Assembly: GCA_029783825.1 (NCBI GenBank)
Contig: JAREIK010017061.1
Span: 1-64,000, forward strand
Length of the DNA: 64,000 nucleotides
Origin: Sapria himalayana
Taxonomy: Eukaryota > Streptophyta > Magnoliopsida > Malpighiales > Rafflesiaceae
Direction: 5' to 3'
A program made the position numbers and the translations under genes. This document shows, piece by piece, positions 1 through 12,420 of the stretch. Under the pieces are notes generated by a model, which was not told where the DNA came from, did not search any database, and worked only from the letters and a program-made list of their open reading frames with translations. How positions within the stretch are numbered: the stretch's first letter is position 1; the number at the start of each line of letters is the position of its first letter.

Positions 1-3000
1 TTTTGAAAGTTATAACCTTTGAAAATATAATAATTTTTAAATTTATTTCAAATGTAAATATAATATTTAGTTATAATAATCTTAATAATTATAAGTCATT
101 TAAATTCAATATAAATAATTACATTACTAGATATTATAATAATGATCAAAAAATAATTTAATAAACTATTATTAATAAGATAGTTATTATTTAAAATATA
201 TTGGCAAAATCTAAATTTATTCAAAATCAAAGTAAAATATATTACTTAATAATAATTTTTTTAATGTTTTGCTTTTTTTATAACTTTATATTTTTGTTAT
301 TATAAATAAATTTATTAAATTAATTTGTCTTGCTCATAATTTATTTTGTAATTTATAATTATATAATAATAAAGTAATAAATAATTAAAATAATTATTTA
401 AAATTATAATGAATACAAATAAAATTGAGATTTATTATTTAATATTCAGGATATACCGGTTTAATGGTTTAAGTATTTAGGTGTTTTTGGGTATAGGAGT
501 TTAGTGATTTAAGTGTTTAGACCTGTGTTATTTATAGTTATTATCTAAAGAATTAAAAAACAAAAAATTTAATTTTTTGAATTTTTTTTTTATTTTGAAG
601 GTTGTAACATTTGAAAATATAATAATTTTAAATTTTTTCAAATGTGAATATAATATTTAGTTATAATAATTTTAATAATTATATAATGTAAACTAAATAT
701 AAATAATTTTATTAATAGATATTATAATAATGATCAATAAATAAATTAATAAACTAGTATTAATAAGAATGATATAAATTAAAATATAATTGTAGAATCT
801 AAAATGATTCAAAATCAAAATAACATATATTACTAAATAATAATTTTTTATTTTAAAAATTTTGCCTCATTTTATAAGCAATTATATTTTTTTGATGAAA
901 AATAAATTATTTAAATTATATCTGTCTCACTAATAATTTATTTTGTAATTAATATTTGTATAAAAATAAATTGATAAATAATTAAAATGAATATTTAAAA
1001 TTATAATGAATACTAATAAAAAGATTTTTATTTATTATTTAGGGTATACCTATTTAATGGTTTAAGTTTTTTGGTTTTGGGGTTAAGGAGTTTATTGATT
1101 TATATGTTTGCACATTTTGGTGTTTATAGGTTTTATTTAATAAATGAAATAACAAAAAATTTATTTTTATGAATTTTCGTGATTTTCAAAGGTTATTACC
1201 CTTGAAAATATAATAATTTTTTAATCTTTCTAAAATATTAATGCAATACTTAGTTATAATAATCTTTAATATATTTGATGTAAAAATAATATAAAAAATT
1301 TTATTAATATATATTATATAATGATCGAAAAATAAATTAATAAACTATTATTAATAAGATAGATATTAATTAAAATATATTTGCAGATCTCAAAATAATT
1401 CACAATCAAAGTAAATTATATTACTAAATAAAATTTTAAATTTTTGAAATTTTGTTTATTTTTATAAACTTTATTTTTTTTCATAAAAAATAATATATTT
1501 AAATTAATTTCTCACTCATTATTTATTTTGTAATTAATTTTTCTATAAAAATAAACTAAAAAATAATTAAAATGAATATTTAAAATTATAATGAATACAA
1601 ATAAAAATGAAATTTTATTTATTATTTAGGTTATATAGGTATAATGGTTTAAGTATTTAGGGGGTTTTGTAGTTAAGGAGTATATATATTTAAATGATTA
1701 GGCATTTAGTGGTTTATAAATTTTATTTAAATAATAAAATCATAAAAAAAATATTTTTGTGATTTTTTATCATTTTTCAAGGTTAACCTTTGAAAATACA
1801 ATAATTTTTAAATTTATTTCAAATGTAATATAAAATTTTGTTATAATAATCGTAAAAATTATAAGACATTTAAATTCAATATAAGTAATTTTATTGATAG
1901 ATATTATAATAATGATCAAAAAATAAATAATAAACTATTATTAATAAGATTGATAGCAATTAAAATATAAATGCATAACCTATAATGATTCAAAATCAAA
2001 GTAAAATATATTACTAAATTATAATTTTTGTTTTTAAATTTTTACTTCTTTTTATAACTTATATTTATTTTTTGATTAAAAATAAATTATTAAAATTATA
2101 TTTGTCTCATTCTTTATTTAATTTGCAATTAATATTTCTCTAAAAAATAAACTAATAAATAATTAAAATGAATATTTAAAATTATAATGAATACAAATTA
2201 AAATGAGATTTATGATTTATTATATATGGTATATCGGTTTAATGGATTATTAATTTAGGGGTTTTGTCGTTTAGGAGTTTAGAAATTTGTATTTTTTTGC
2301 ATTTAGTAGTTTATAGTTTGTATTTATATAATAAAAATAAAAAAAGAATTTTGATTTTATCTGATTTTAAAATGTAATAACCTTTAAAAATAAAAGAATT
2401 TTTAAAATTCTTTGAAATGTGAATACCATGTATAATTATATTAGTCTTACTAATAATATATCATATTAATTCAATATAAACAATTTTAATGTATATAGTA
2501 TAATAAATATCAAAAATTAAATTAATAAACTATTAATAATAATATAAATATTAATTAAAATATATTTACATAACACAAAATGATTCAAAATCAAATCAAA
2601 ATATATTACTAAATAATAATATTTAATTTTCAAATATTTCCTTCTTTTTATAGCTTATATTTTTTATTTCTTAAAAATAAATTATTTAAATAATATTTGT
2701 CTCACTCGAAATTTATTTTGTAATTAATTTTTCTAAAAAATTAACTATAAATAATTAAAATGAATATATAAAATATAATAAATAGAAATAAAAATGAGAT
2801 TTATTATTTATTATGTATTATATAGCTGTGAAAAGGTTTATGTATTTAGGGGTTTCGGGGTCTATGAGCTTACTGATTAATTAAGTAAGCTTTAAATGAT
2901 CTGTAGGTTTTATTTTAAAAATGATATAACAAAAAATTTATTTTTATTAATTTTTCTCATTTTTTTAGGTTTTAACCTTTGAAAATATAATAATTTTTAA

Positions 3001-3566
3001 ATTTTTTCAAAAGTGAAAACAATATATATTTATAATAATCATAATAATTATATATCATATAAATTCAATATAAACAATTTTATTGATAGATATTCTAATA
3101 ATTATCAAAAAATAAATTAAAAATATATTATGAATAAGATTGATATTACTTAAAATATAAAATCAAAACCTAAAATGATTTAAATGCATAGCAAAATATA
3201 TTACTTAATATTAATTATTTGTTTTTAAATTTTAATTCTTTTTATAAGCTTATCTATTTTTTGATGAAAAATAATTTTTATAAATTATATTTTTAACTCA
3301 TAATTTATTTTATAATTAATATATATATTTAAATAAAAAACTAAACATTAAAAATGATTTTTTAAATTATAATGAAAACAAATTAAAAATGAGATTTATT
3401 AATTATTTTTTAGTGTATACCAGTTTAAAGGATTATTTATATAGGGGTATCGGATTTTGTAGTTTAGTCATTTAAGTGTTTAGGCATTTAGTGGTGTATA
3501 GGTTTTATTTAAATAATGAAATAATAAAAAAAATATTTTTTTTATTTTTTCACATTTTCAAAGTTT

Positions 3567-4343
3567 ATAACCTCTGAAAATATAATAATTTTAAAATTTT
3601 TTACAAAAGTGAATATAATATTTAGTCATAATAATCATTATATTTATATATCATATAGATTCAATAAAAACATAATTATTGATAAATATTCTAATAATAT
3701 TCAAAACATAAATTAATAATCTATTATTAATAAAATAGATATCATTTAAAATATAATTACAAATATTAAAATGATTCAGAAGAAAAGCAAAATAGATTAC
3801 TATATAATAATTTTTTGTTTTAATTTTTTTTTCTTTTTAAAAGTTTATTTATAATTTTTTGATGAAAAATAATTTATATAAATTATATTTGTCTAACTCA
3901 TAATTTATTTTGTAATTAATAATTATATACAAATATACAAATAAATAATTAAAATGAATATTTAAAATTATAATGAAAAAAATGAGTTTTATTATTTATT
4001 ATTTATTATTTATTATTTATTATTTATTATTTATTTTTATTATTTAGGGTATACCGGTTTAATTTAAATTAGATCTATATAACTAATAATTTATTTTGTA
4101 ATTAATATTTCTATAAAATAAACTGATAAATAATTAAAAAAATTTTAAAATTAAACTGAATAAAAATTAAAAATAAATTTATGATTTATTATTAATGTAT
4201 ACCAGTTTAATTGTTTAAGTATTTAGAGGTTTTGTCATTTAAAAGTTTAGAAATTTATGTTTTTAGGCATTTAGTGGTTTATAGGTTTTATTTAAACAAT
4301 AAAATTACAAAAAAAATTTAATTTTTTTAATTTTCATAGGTTA
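3567..4343 (+). repeat. Long (about 776-bp) satellite monomer with internal duplication
   Basis: This unit is about 180 bp longer than its neighbours. The extra length comes from an internal tandem copy of the stretch running from the TTTATTTTGTAATTAATATT segment through the ATTAAAATGAATATTTAAAATTATAATGA segment to GGTATACC; the first copy ends near 4,055 and the second near 4,205. Similar long units lie at about 8,641-9,413, 13,684-14,415 and 19,642-20,401, always with TTTAATTTAAATTAGATCT-like sequence at the join, so the duplication arose once and then spread with the array. Confidence 0.8.
3989..4048 (+). repeat. TTTATTA microsatellite inside a long monomer
   Basis: Several consecutive TTTATTA heptamers expand a short stretch that in other monomers is only two or three units long. 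The reverse-complement expansion lies at 8,943-8,993 in a mirrored long monomer. Confidence 0.85.
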
Positions 4344-5085
4344 TAAACTTTGAAAATATAATAATATTTAAAATTTTTTGAAATGTGAATACTACGTATA
4401 ATTATATTAATCTTACTAATTATATATCGTATAAATTCAATATAAATAATTTTAATGATTGATATTATAATAATATAAAAATTAAAATAATAAACTATTA
4501 TTAATAAGATTGATATTAATTAAAAAATATTTACAAAACCCAGATTGATTCAAAATTAAAGTAAAAAATAATACTGAATAATAATTTTTAATTTTTGAAA
4601 TTTTACTTCTTTTATAAGCGTATATATTTTTTTTTGATTAAAAAAATTATTTAAATTATATTTGTCGTACTCATAATTTATTTTGTAATAAATATTTCTA
4701 TAAAATAAACTTATAAATAATTAAAATGAATATTTAAAATAATAATAAATTGAAATAAAAATTAGATTTGTTATAAGCTTATATATTTTTTGATGAAAAA
4801 TAAATTTTTTAAATTATATTTGTCTCACTATTAATTTATTTTTTAATTTATTTTTATATAAAAATAAACTAATAAATAATTAAAATGTATATATAAAATT
4901 ATAATGAATACTAATAAAAATGAGATTTATGATTAATTATTTAGGGTATACCTATTTAATGGTTTAAGTTTATTGTGGGTTTGGGGTTAATGTGTTTATT
5001 GATTTATATGTTTACACATTTAGGTGTTTATAGGTTTTATTTAATCAATGAAATAACAAAATATTTATTTTTATGAATTTTCTTG

Positions 5086-5113
5086 ATTTTCAAAGGTTAT
5101 AACCTTTGAAAAT
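5086..5113. repeat. Perfect 28-bp palindrome at an array inversion point
   Basis: The half-site ATTTTCAAAGGTTA is followed immediately by its exact reverse complement, centred at 5,099.5. Sequence to the left is plus-oriented satellite and sequence to the right is the reverse complement of satellite, so the array changes direction at this palindrome. The two arms beyond the palindrome belong to different monomer subtypes, so this is a junction between blocks rather than one long perfect hairpin. Confidence 0.9.
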
Positions 5114-6340
5114 ATCTAAAAATAATAAAAATAATTTTATTTTTATTCTTAAATAAAAACTATAAACCACTAAATGCATATACAGTTAAATTAGTAAACT
5201 CCTAAACCAGTAATGCCTAAATACATAAACCATTAAATTACTATATACTACTTAATAATTAATAAATCTAATTTTTATTTCTATTTATTATAATTTTAAA
5301 TATTCATTTTAATTATTTATTAGTTTATTTTTTAGAAATATTTATTACAAAATAAAGTATGAGTGTGACAAATATAATTTAATTAATTTATTTTTAATAA
5401 AAAAAATATACGATTATAAAAGAAGTAAAAATTTAAAAATTAAACATTATTATCCAGTAATATATTTTACTTTAATTTTGAAACAATTTGGGTTTTGTAA
5501 ATATTTTTTAATTAATATCTATCTTATTATTAATAGTTTATTAATTTAATTTTTGATCATTATTATAATATCTATCAATAAAATTGTTTATATTGAATTT
5601 ATATGATATATATTTATTAAAATTATTATAACTAAATATTGTATTCACATTTCAAAAAATTTTAAATATTATTATATTTTCAAAGGTTATAACCTATGAA
5701 AATGACAAAAAATTACAAAAATTTTTTTTTGTTACTTTATTGTTTAAATAAAACCTATAAACCACTAAATACCTAAAAACATAAATCGCTAAACTCCTAA
5801 ACGACAAAACTTCTAAATTCGTAAACTATTAAATTAGTATACATTAATAATAAATCATAAATCTCATTTTAATTTTTATTAAGTGTAATTTTAAATTTTT
5901 ATTTTAATTATTTATCAGTTTATTTTTATAGAAATATTAATTACAAAATAAATTATTATTGAGACATATCTATTTTAAATAATTTATTTTTTATCAAATA
6001 AAAAATATATGCTTATAAAAAGAGGCAAAATTTTAAAAACAAAAATTTATTATTTTGTAATATATTTTATTTTGATTTTGAATCATTTTAGTTTTTGCAA
6101 TTATATTTTAATTTATATCATTCTTATTAATAATAGTTTATTAATTTTTTATTGATCATTATTATAATATCTATTAAAAAAATTATTTATATTGAGTTTA
6201 CATTATATATAATTATTAAGAATATTATAACTAAATATTATATTAAAATTTTAAAAAAATAAAAATTAATATATTTTCAAATTTATAACCTTCAAAATTA
6301 AAAAAAATCAAAAAATTTAATTTTTTTTTCTTTAAATAAA

Positions 6341-6415
6341 AACTATAAATCACTAAAGTCCTAAACACTTAAATCACTAAACCACAAAACATCTAAATAC
6401 TTAAACCATTAAATT
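6341..6415 (-). repeat. Octamer minisatellite within the monomer (example)
   Basis: A clear example of the 8-bp periodic block present in every full monomer. On the plus strand TAAA recurs every 8 bp about nine times (for example CACTAAAG, TCCTAAAC, ACTTAAAT, CACTAAAC). Reverse-complemented this is nnTTTAnn, close to plant telomere TTTAGGG but with an 8-bp step. A plus-oriented example is 55,700-55,780. Confidence 0.85.
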
Positions 6416-8942
6416 ACTATATCCTGAATAATAAATAATAAATCTCAATTTTATTTGTATTCATTATAATTTTAAATATTCATTTTAATTATTTATTATT
6501 TTTTTTATAGAATTATAAATTAAAAATAAATTATGTGGAAGACAAATATAATTTTTATAATTTACTTTTTATAACAAAAAATATATACTTATAAAAAGAA
6601 GCAAAACATCAAAAAAATTATTATTTACAATTATATGTTACTTTGATTTTGAATAAATTTATGTTTTGCAAATATATTTTAAAAAATATCTATCTTATTA
6701 ATAATAGTTTATTAATTTATTTTTTGATCATTAATATAATATCTATCAATATAATTGTTTATATTAAATTAACATGATATATAATTAATAAGATTATCAT
6801 AACTAAATATAGTATTCACATATAAAAAAAATTTAAAAATTGTATATTTTCAAAGGTTATAATTTTCAAAAATGAGAAAAAATGACAAAAATAAATTTTT
6901 TGTTATATCATTGTTTAAATAAAACTTATAAACCATTAAATGCCTAAATACTTATATCAATAACTTCTAAATCTCGAAAACCCTAAATAGATAAATTTTT
7001 TAAAAAGGTATATTCTAAATAATATATAATAAATCTCATTTTTATTTTTTTCATTATAATTTTAAATATTCATTTTAATTATGTATTTTGTTTATTTTAA
7101 TATAAATATTAATTACAAAATAAATTATAAGTTAGACAAATATAATTTATATAAATTATTTTTAAACAAAAAATATAGATAAACTTATTAAAAGAAGAAA
7201 AAAATTAAAAACAAAAAATTATTATAAAGTAATATATTTTATTTTATTTCTGAATCATTTTAGGTTTTGTAATTATATTTTAATTGATATCTAACTTATT
7301 AATAATAAATTATTAATTTATTTTTTGATCATTATTAGAATATTTATCAATAAAAATATTTATATTTAATTTATATGATATATAGATTTAATAATTATTA
7401 TAACTAAATATTGTATTCACTTTTAAAAAAAATTTTAAAATTATTATATTTTCAAATGAAATAACCTTTGAACATGTGAAAAAAAATTTTTTTTTATTAT
7501 TTCTTTGTTTAAATAAAACCTATAAATCATTAAATGTTTAAATACTTAAATCACTAAACTACAAAATCCCGATACCGCTATACAGATAATCGTTTAAACG
7601 GGTTGACCCTAAATAATAATTAATAAATCTTATTTTTATTTGTTTTAAATATAATTTAAAAAATTCATTTTGATTCTTTATTTTTTTCTCTATATATATA
7701 TATTTATTATAAAATAAATTATGAGTTAAAAATATAATTTATAAGAATTATTTTTCATCAAAAATAGATAAGCTTATAAAAAGAATAAAAATTTAAAAAC
7801 CAATAATTAATATTAAGTAATATATTTTGCTTTGCTTCTGAATCATTTTAGGTTTTAATATTATATTTTATGTAATATCAATCTTATTGATAATAGATTT
7901 TTAATTTATTTTTTGATAATTATTAGAATATATATCAATAAAATTGTTTATATTGAATTTATATGATATATAATTATTATGATTATTATAAATAAATATT
8001 TATTCACTTTTGAAAAAAATTTAAAAATTATTATATTTACAAAGGTTATAACTTTGAAAATATCAAAAATAATAAAAATAATTTTTTTTTATTTTTTTTC
8101 TTAAATAAAACTTATAAACCACTAAATGCATACACAGTTAAATCAGTAAACTTCTAAACCACGTAATGCCTAAATACATAAACCATTAAACTCCTATATA
8201 CTACTTAATAATTAATAAATGTAATTTTTATTTCTATTTATTATAATTTTAAATATTCATTTTAATTATTTATAAGTTTATTTTTATAGAAATATGTATT
8301 ACAAAATAAATTATAAGTGCGACAAATATAATTGAATTACTTTATTTTTAATAAAAAACATAAACATAATAAAAGAAGTAGAAATTTAAAAATTTAAAAT
8401 TATTATCCAGTAATATATTTTACTATAATTTTGAATCAATTTGGGTTTCATAAATATTTTTTAATTAATATCTATCTTTTTATTAAAAGTTTATTAATTT
8501 AATTTTTGATCATTATTATATTATTATCAAAAATATTGTTTATATTTAATTTATATGATATATAAATTTTAATATTATTAAAACTAAATATTGTATTCAC
8601 ATTTCAAAAAAATATAAATTTTATTATATTTTCAAAGGTTGTAACCTATGATAATGATAATAAATTATAGAAATTTTTTTTGTTATTTTATTTTTTTATA
8701 TAAAACCTATAAACCACTAAATGCCTAAAAACATAAATCGCTAAACTCCTAATGGCAAAACCTTAAATACTTAAACTATTAAACTGGTATACATTATTAA
8801 TAAATTAAATCTCATTTTAATTTTTATTTGGTATAATTTTAAATTTCCATATTAATTATTTATAAGTTTATTTTTATAGAAATATTAATTAGAAAATAAA
8901 TAATTAGTGAGACGGATCTAATTTAAAGTAAACCGGTATGCC

Positions 8943-8993
8943 TAAATAATAAATAATAAATAATAAATAATAAATAATAATAATAAATAATAA
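8943..8993 (-). repeat. TAATAAA microsatellite, mirror of the 3,989-4,048 repeat
   Basis: Consecutive AATAATA-type heptamers within a minus-oriented long monomer. It occupies the same monomer position as the expansion at 3,989-4,048, supporting an inverted-duplicate relation between the two segments (axis near 6,490). Confidence 0.8.
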
Positions 8994-9488
8994 ATCTCAT
9001 TCTTTTTTATTAGAATTTTAAATATTCATTTTATTAATTATTTGTTTATTTATATATAAATATTAATTACAAAATAAATTATGAGTTAGACAAATATAAT
9101 TTATATAAATTATTTTCCATAAAAAAATATACTTAAATTTATTAAAAGAATAAAAAATTCAAAAACAAAAAATTATTATATAGTAATATATTTTTCTTTG
9201 CTTCTGAATCATTTTAAGGTTTGAAATTATATTTTAATTAATATCTATCTTATTATTAAAGATTATTAATTTATTTTTTGATTATTATTAGAATATTTAT
9301 CAATAAAATTGTTTATATTGAATTTATATAATATATAAATATAATGATTAGTATAACTAAATATTGTTTTCAATTTGAAAAAAATTTAAAAATTATTATA
9401 TTTTCAAAGGTTATAACGTTTGAAAATATCAAAAAATAATAAAAATAATTTTTTTTTATTTTATTTTTTAAATAAAACCTATAAACCA

Positions 9489-9496
9489 CTAAATGC
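9489..9496. repeat. hAT target-site duplication, left copy
   Basis: CTAAATGC directly precedes the left terminal repeat. The 8 bp after the right terminus are TAAAATGC (6 of 8 identical). Joining the flanks over one copy restores the normal satellite reading (CACTAAATGCATA...), as expected for the 8-bp duplications of hAT elements. Confidence 0.8.
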
Positions 9497-9508
9497 TAGG
9501 GGTGCTCA
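9497..9508 (+). repeat. hAT terminal inverted repeat, left
   Basis: TAGGGGTGCTCA; pairs with the reverse complement of the right end, TAGGGCTACTCA, with two mismatches. It is the 3' end relative to the transposase. Confidence 0.85.
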
Positions 9509-10589
9509 TGGGACGGGATGGGATTACAAATCTCCAGTCCCTTCCCATAGTTCGGAGATTTTTTTTGAAGATCCAGACCCGTCCCATAGGTTGAAAATAT
9601 CAGGACGAGAATGGACGTAGATCGAGGATTTTGGGTAGGAGAAAATGGTCCCGGGATGGGACAGATTTCAGACATTTTTTTTAATTTATTTTCTTCATAC
9701 TAGCCAAGTTAGTTCATGTCGAAACCTTTTGTAGTACCATTTATCATTACTTAGTTATGTATCTTTCAACTCAAATTGGGACAATTTTGTTTTGTCAAAT
9801 AGGCTAAATACCGCAAACGAGTTCCATTACCTTGTCAAAATCATTGATGTGCAGAAAAGGATAGAAATGTTAAATAGAATGGGAACGAGTTGTGTGCTTA
9901 ATTTGGTTCTTTGTTTTGTCACAAGTTGGCTTTGTTCGGCCGAGTGAAAGTTAACCATAATAGCAATAATATTTTTTAAACAATTACTTAAGATATTAAG
10001 GAATAGCTAAAGATGACCACAAACATTGGTAGCAGCAATTACTACTTAAGTAATTGCTAAAATAAGGCAGCTTAATATAACAATAAAAATACAACTAATA
10101 ACAACCATGATAATAATAATTTCAAAGGTCTGTCCCATAACAGCAATGAAAATTTAAACCCAAATAATTATCTCTTCTACAACTCCTCCCTTTTCTTCCT
10201 CCACTGTAGAAGGACAACCAAAGATGAAAACATGTTAATCATGTAGACATAAATTTCTAAGATGAAAGAGTAATAAAAAAACAAAATATTACCTTATAAA
10301 ATTTAATACGCCCATTCCAAATTTAGTTGGCCAACTATATTGGAAGAATATTTGGATCTTGTGACCCCTCTAAAAATTGTAATTGAACCATATTTTTATT
10401 GAATTGAATGAATAAAATAAGTAAAAGTGAAATTAAAATTTACAAGATTTGTATACTAACCTGATTCATTTTAATAAAGGTCTTGAACTAATTATTCAAT
10501 TTCAATAGGTTTGTTTTAGCTTCTCAACCAATCATGTAGACATATGAGAACTTCAGCTATAATAGGTGTGAAAGAACTCCTAAATTTAT

Positions 10590-12420
10590 CTAAAGTTCTC
10601 CTCCCAGTGCTAAATGTAGATTCCTAGGCCACATAGATGCTTGGATAGCATAAACATCCTTTGCTACATTTGCCAAAGAAGGATACCTAACCTCATTTAC
10701 CTTCCACCAGTTTAGAAGATCAAAATCAATTCTATTTTTTTTCAAGTTTGTCCTCCAAGTACCTATCCAACTTTTCCAAAGCTCCAACTTCTTGTTCTTT
10801 CTCCAATATAACAAAAAAAATCAGTAACATAAGTATCACTACCATCAAAGAAATCATCATTTTTCTTCAACACAGTAGAAGAGAAATCATCTTCTTTTGA
10901 TTCATCTTCATTTAAATCTTTATAATCATCCATCAAGTTATTTAAAGCATTTATACCCTTTTTCACCAAATTTTTAACCAATTCATCTCCATAATACTAA
11001 GTGTATTTACCCTTGAGATATTTGAGCTTATATCTATGATCCAACACTACTGCTACAAAAAGCATAATATTTGTTGACTGAAGAGAAACCCAATATTTGT
11101 TGAATTTATGCCTCATTTTCATACCCATTTCAGACACCATTGTATCTCTACTATTTTCACAAAGCTCAATTTTTTTTTCAAAATTAGAATAATCTCAGAA
11201 AATAACACTAGAGGTAGAATAGTATGAGCTAGAAAATTTACAAGTTACCTCATAAAAAGTTTTCAAGAAACGAGCTAAAATTTTGGCATTTGTTCAGTCT
11301 CTCTCTGTTGGAACGTTTGAACCAAACTCTTTCAAAAAATTTTTGACTTTGTCCTCCAACTTATCAAATTCTTTTTGATATTTTATATCAGTTTGTAGCA
11401 TCAAATAAGTTGAATTCCATCTTGTAGACAATCTAATTGCAATGAAGATCCATATGTCAAGTTTGCTTCTTCAACACATAACTTAAACATATCTAATCTT
11501 TTAGGACTGCTCCTCACATATTTCACCACACCTCTAATTTTTTGAATAGCACCCTCAACTACTGCAATGCCATCTCTGACAATTATGTTTAGGATATGAG
11601 CACAACATCTAATATGAAAATGCTCGCCTCTCAAAGGTACAACACTTTTCTTCACAAGCTTTTTTTTCAATTGTTCAACTGCAACATCATTATTTGTTGT
11701 ATTGTCAATAGTAATTCAGATCAACTTTCTCAAACCCCATTCATTCATGCAAAACTCAATAGCATTTCTAATATTAAATCCGGAATGACTTTTAATTACA
11801 CAAAAGTTCAGAAGCCTTTTATGCATATTCCATTGAGAATCAATTAAATGAACAGTCAAACATATATAAGATAAATTTTGAACGCTAGTCCAAGTGTCGG
11901 TAGTCAATGAAACTCTACAACATTGAGATGATATGCTATCAAATAATTTCTTTTTTTCCTTCACAAACAAAGAAAAACAATCTCTTGGTGTAGAGTGCCT
12001 AGATGGAATTTTAAATTGAGGCACACTAACTTCACAAAACTCCTTGAACTCATCCCTCTCAACAACAAAAAGGCAATTCATCTTTTATGATCATTTTCAC
12101 CAAAGCTCCCTAACTAGTTGTTGATCAAATTGCCAACAAGTTAATTTGTTATCCTCTGAACTAGTACCTTTAGTGAAACTCAACAGAGATTGTGACTTGT
12201 CTTTACCTTTCTGAGCTTCTATTAATTCTTTTTTTGTAGAAATTTCCTTCAAGTCTCTCTCAAGTATTTCCATAAACCCGAATACCTTGATCACTTTTTG
12301 CCAATTATTCTTTCCTACACCATATACAAGCTGCCCTACCAGTTTCAATTCCCTCTGAATCAACTAATATCTCATAAGTTTCCCAAACAGCATACTTATA
12401 CTTTTTATGAGCTTGAGGTT
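10590..12420 (-). pseudogene. hAT-family transposase pseudogene (BED finger, RNase-H-like, dimerisation domain)
   Basis: Reading right to left, the pieces follow the order of plant RICESLEEPER-like transposases. A BED-type zinc-finger remnant (RAACIWCRKE, about 12,300-12,340) lacks its histidines and meets a stop. A segment with SLLSFTKGTSSEDNKL follows (about 12,160-12,195). The RNase-H-like core begins at about 12,081 with VPQFKIPSR and LTTDTWTSVQNLSY (first catalytic Asp near 11,897), then ITIDNTTNND (about 11,690-11,715), then CCAHILNIIVRDG (near 11,600). VLDHRYKLKYLKGKY follows near 11,020, and the C-terminal dimerisation motif FDLLNWWKVNEVRYP lies near 10,700. Stops interrupt the frame at least near 11,716, 11,308 and 11,000, and frames shift near 12,110, 11,420 and 10,640. 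After the dimerisation motif the usual conserved tail is lost. Family assignment is firm; activity is excluded by the breaks. Confidence 0.93.

Larger units (their letters stand above)
1..5099 (+). repeat. Satellite array, plus orientation, block 1
   Basis: Tandem A+T-rich satellite. The palindromic GGTTATAACC-like core of successive monomers is centred near 12, 604, 1195, 1784, 2377, 2972, 3567, 4343 and 5099, so the usual period is about 592 bp with two longer units at the end. Plus orientation is defined here as palindrome, then a region with TGATCA, then a TAATTTATTTTGTAATTAAT-like segment, then GGTATACC, then a TTTA-rich octamer block. Neighbouring monomers differ by subtype-specific wording in the octamer block, while the same subtypes recur near 26.9, 44.9 and 55.2 kb. 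The unit at 4343-5099 is composite: near 4,768 it jumps from one subtype into the middle of another. No gene is visible. Confidence 0.95.
5100..9496 (-). repeat. Satellite array, minus orientation, block 2
   Basis: The same satellite reads as reverse complement. Palindrome cores are centred near 5689, 6285, 6859, 7459, 8048, 8641 and 9413; the last interval is a long monomer. The octamer blocks appear as runs of nnTAAAnn. Monomers at 8,048-9,413 mirror the plus-strand units at 3,567-4,768 (same subtype wording, same expanded microsatellite). The block is cut at 9,496 by the hAT element. No gene is visible. Confidence 0.95.

Noticed and set aside
9420..9620. Open frame of 66 codons
   Set aside because: It runs from satellite across the left end of the hAT element; the junction makes it an accident.
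11596..11847. Open frame on the plus strand within the hAT element
   Set aside because: It is antisense to the conserved transposase core, which has clear family motifs on the minus strand.
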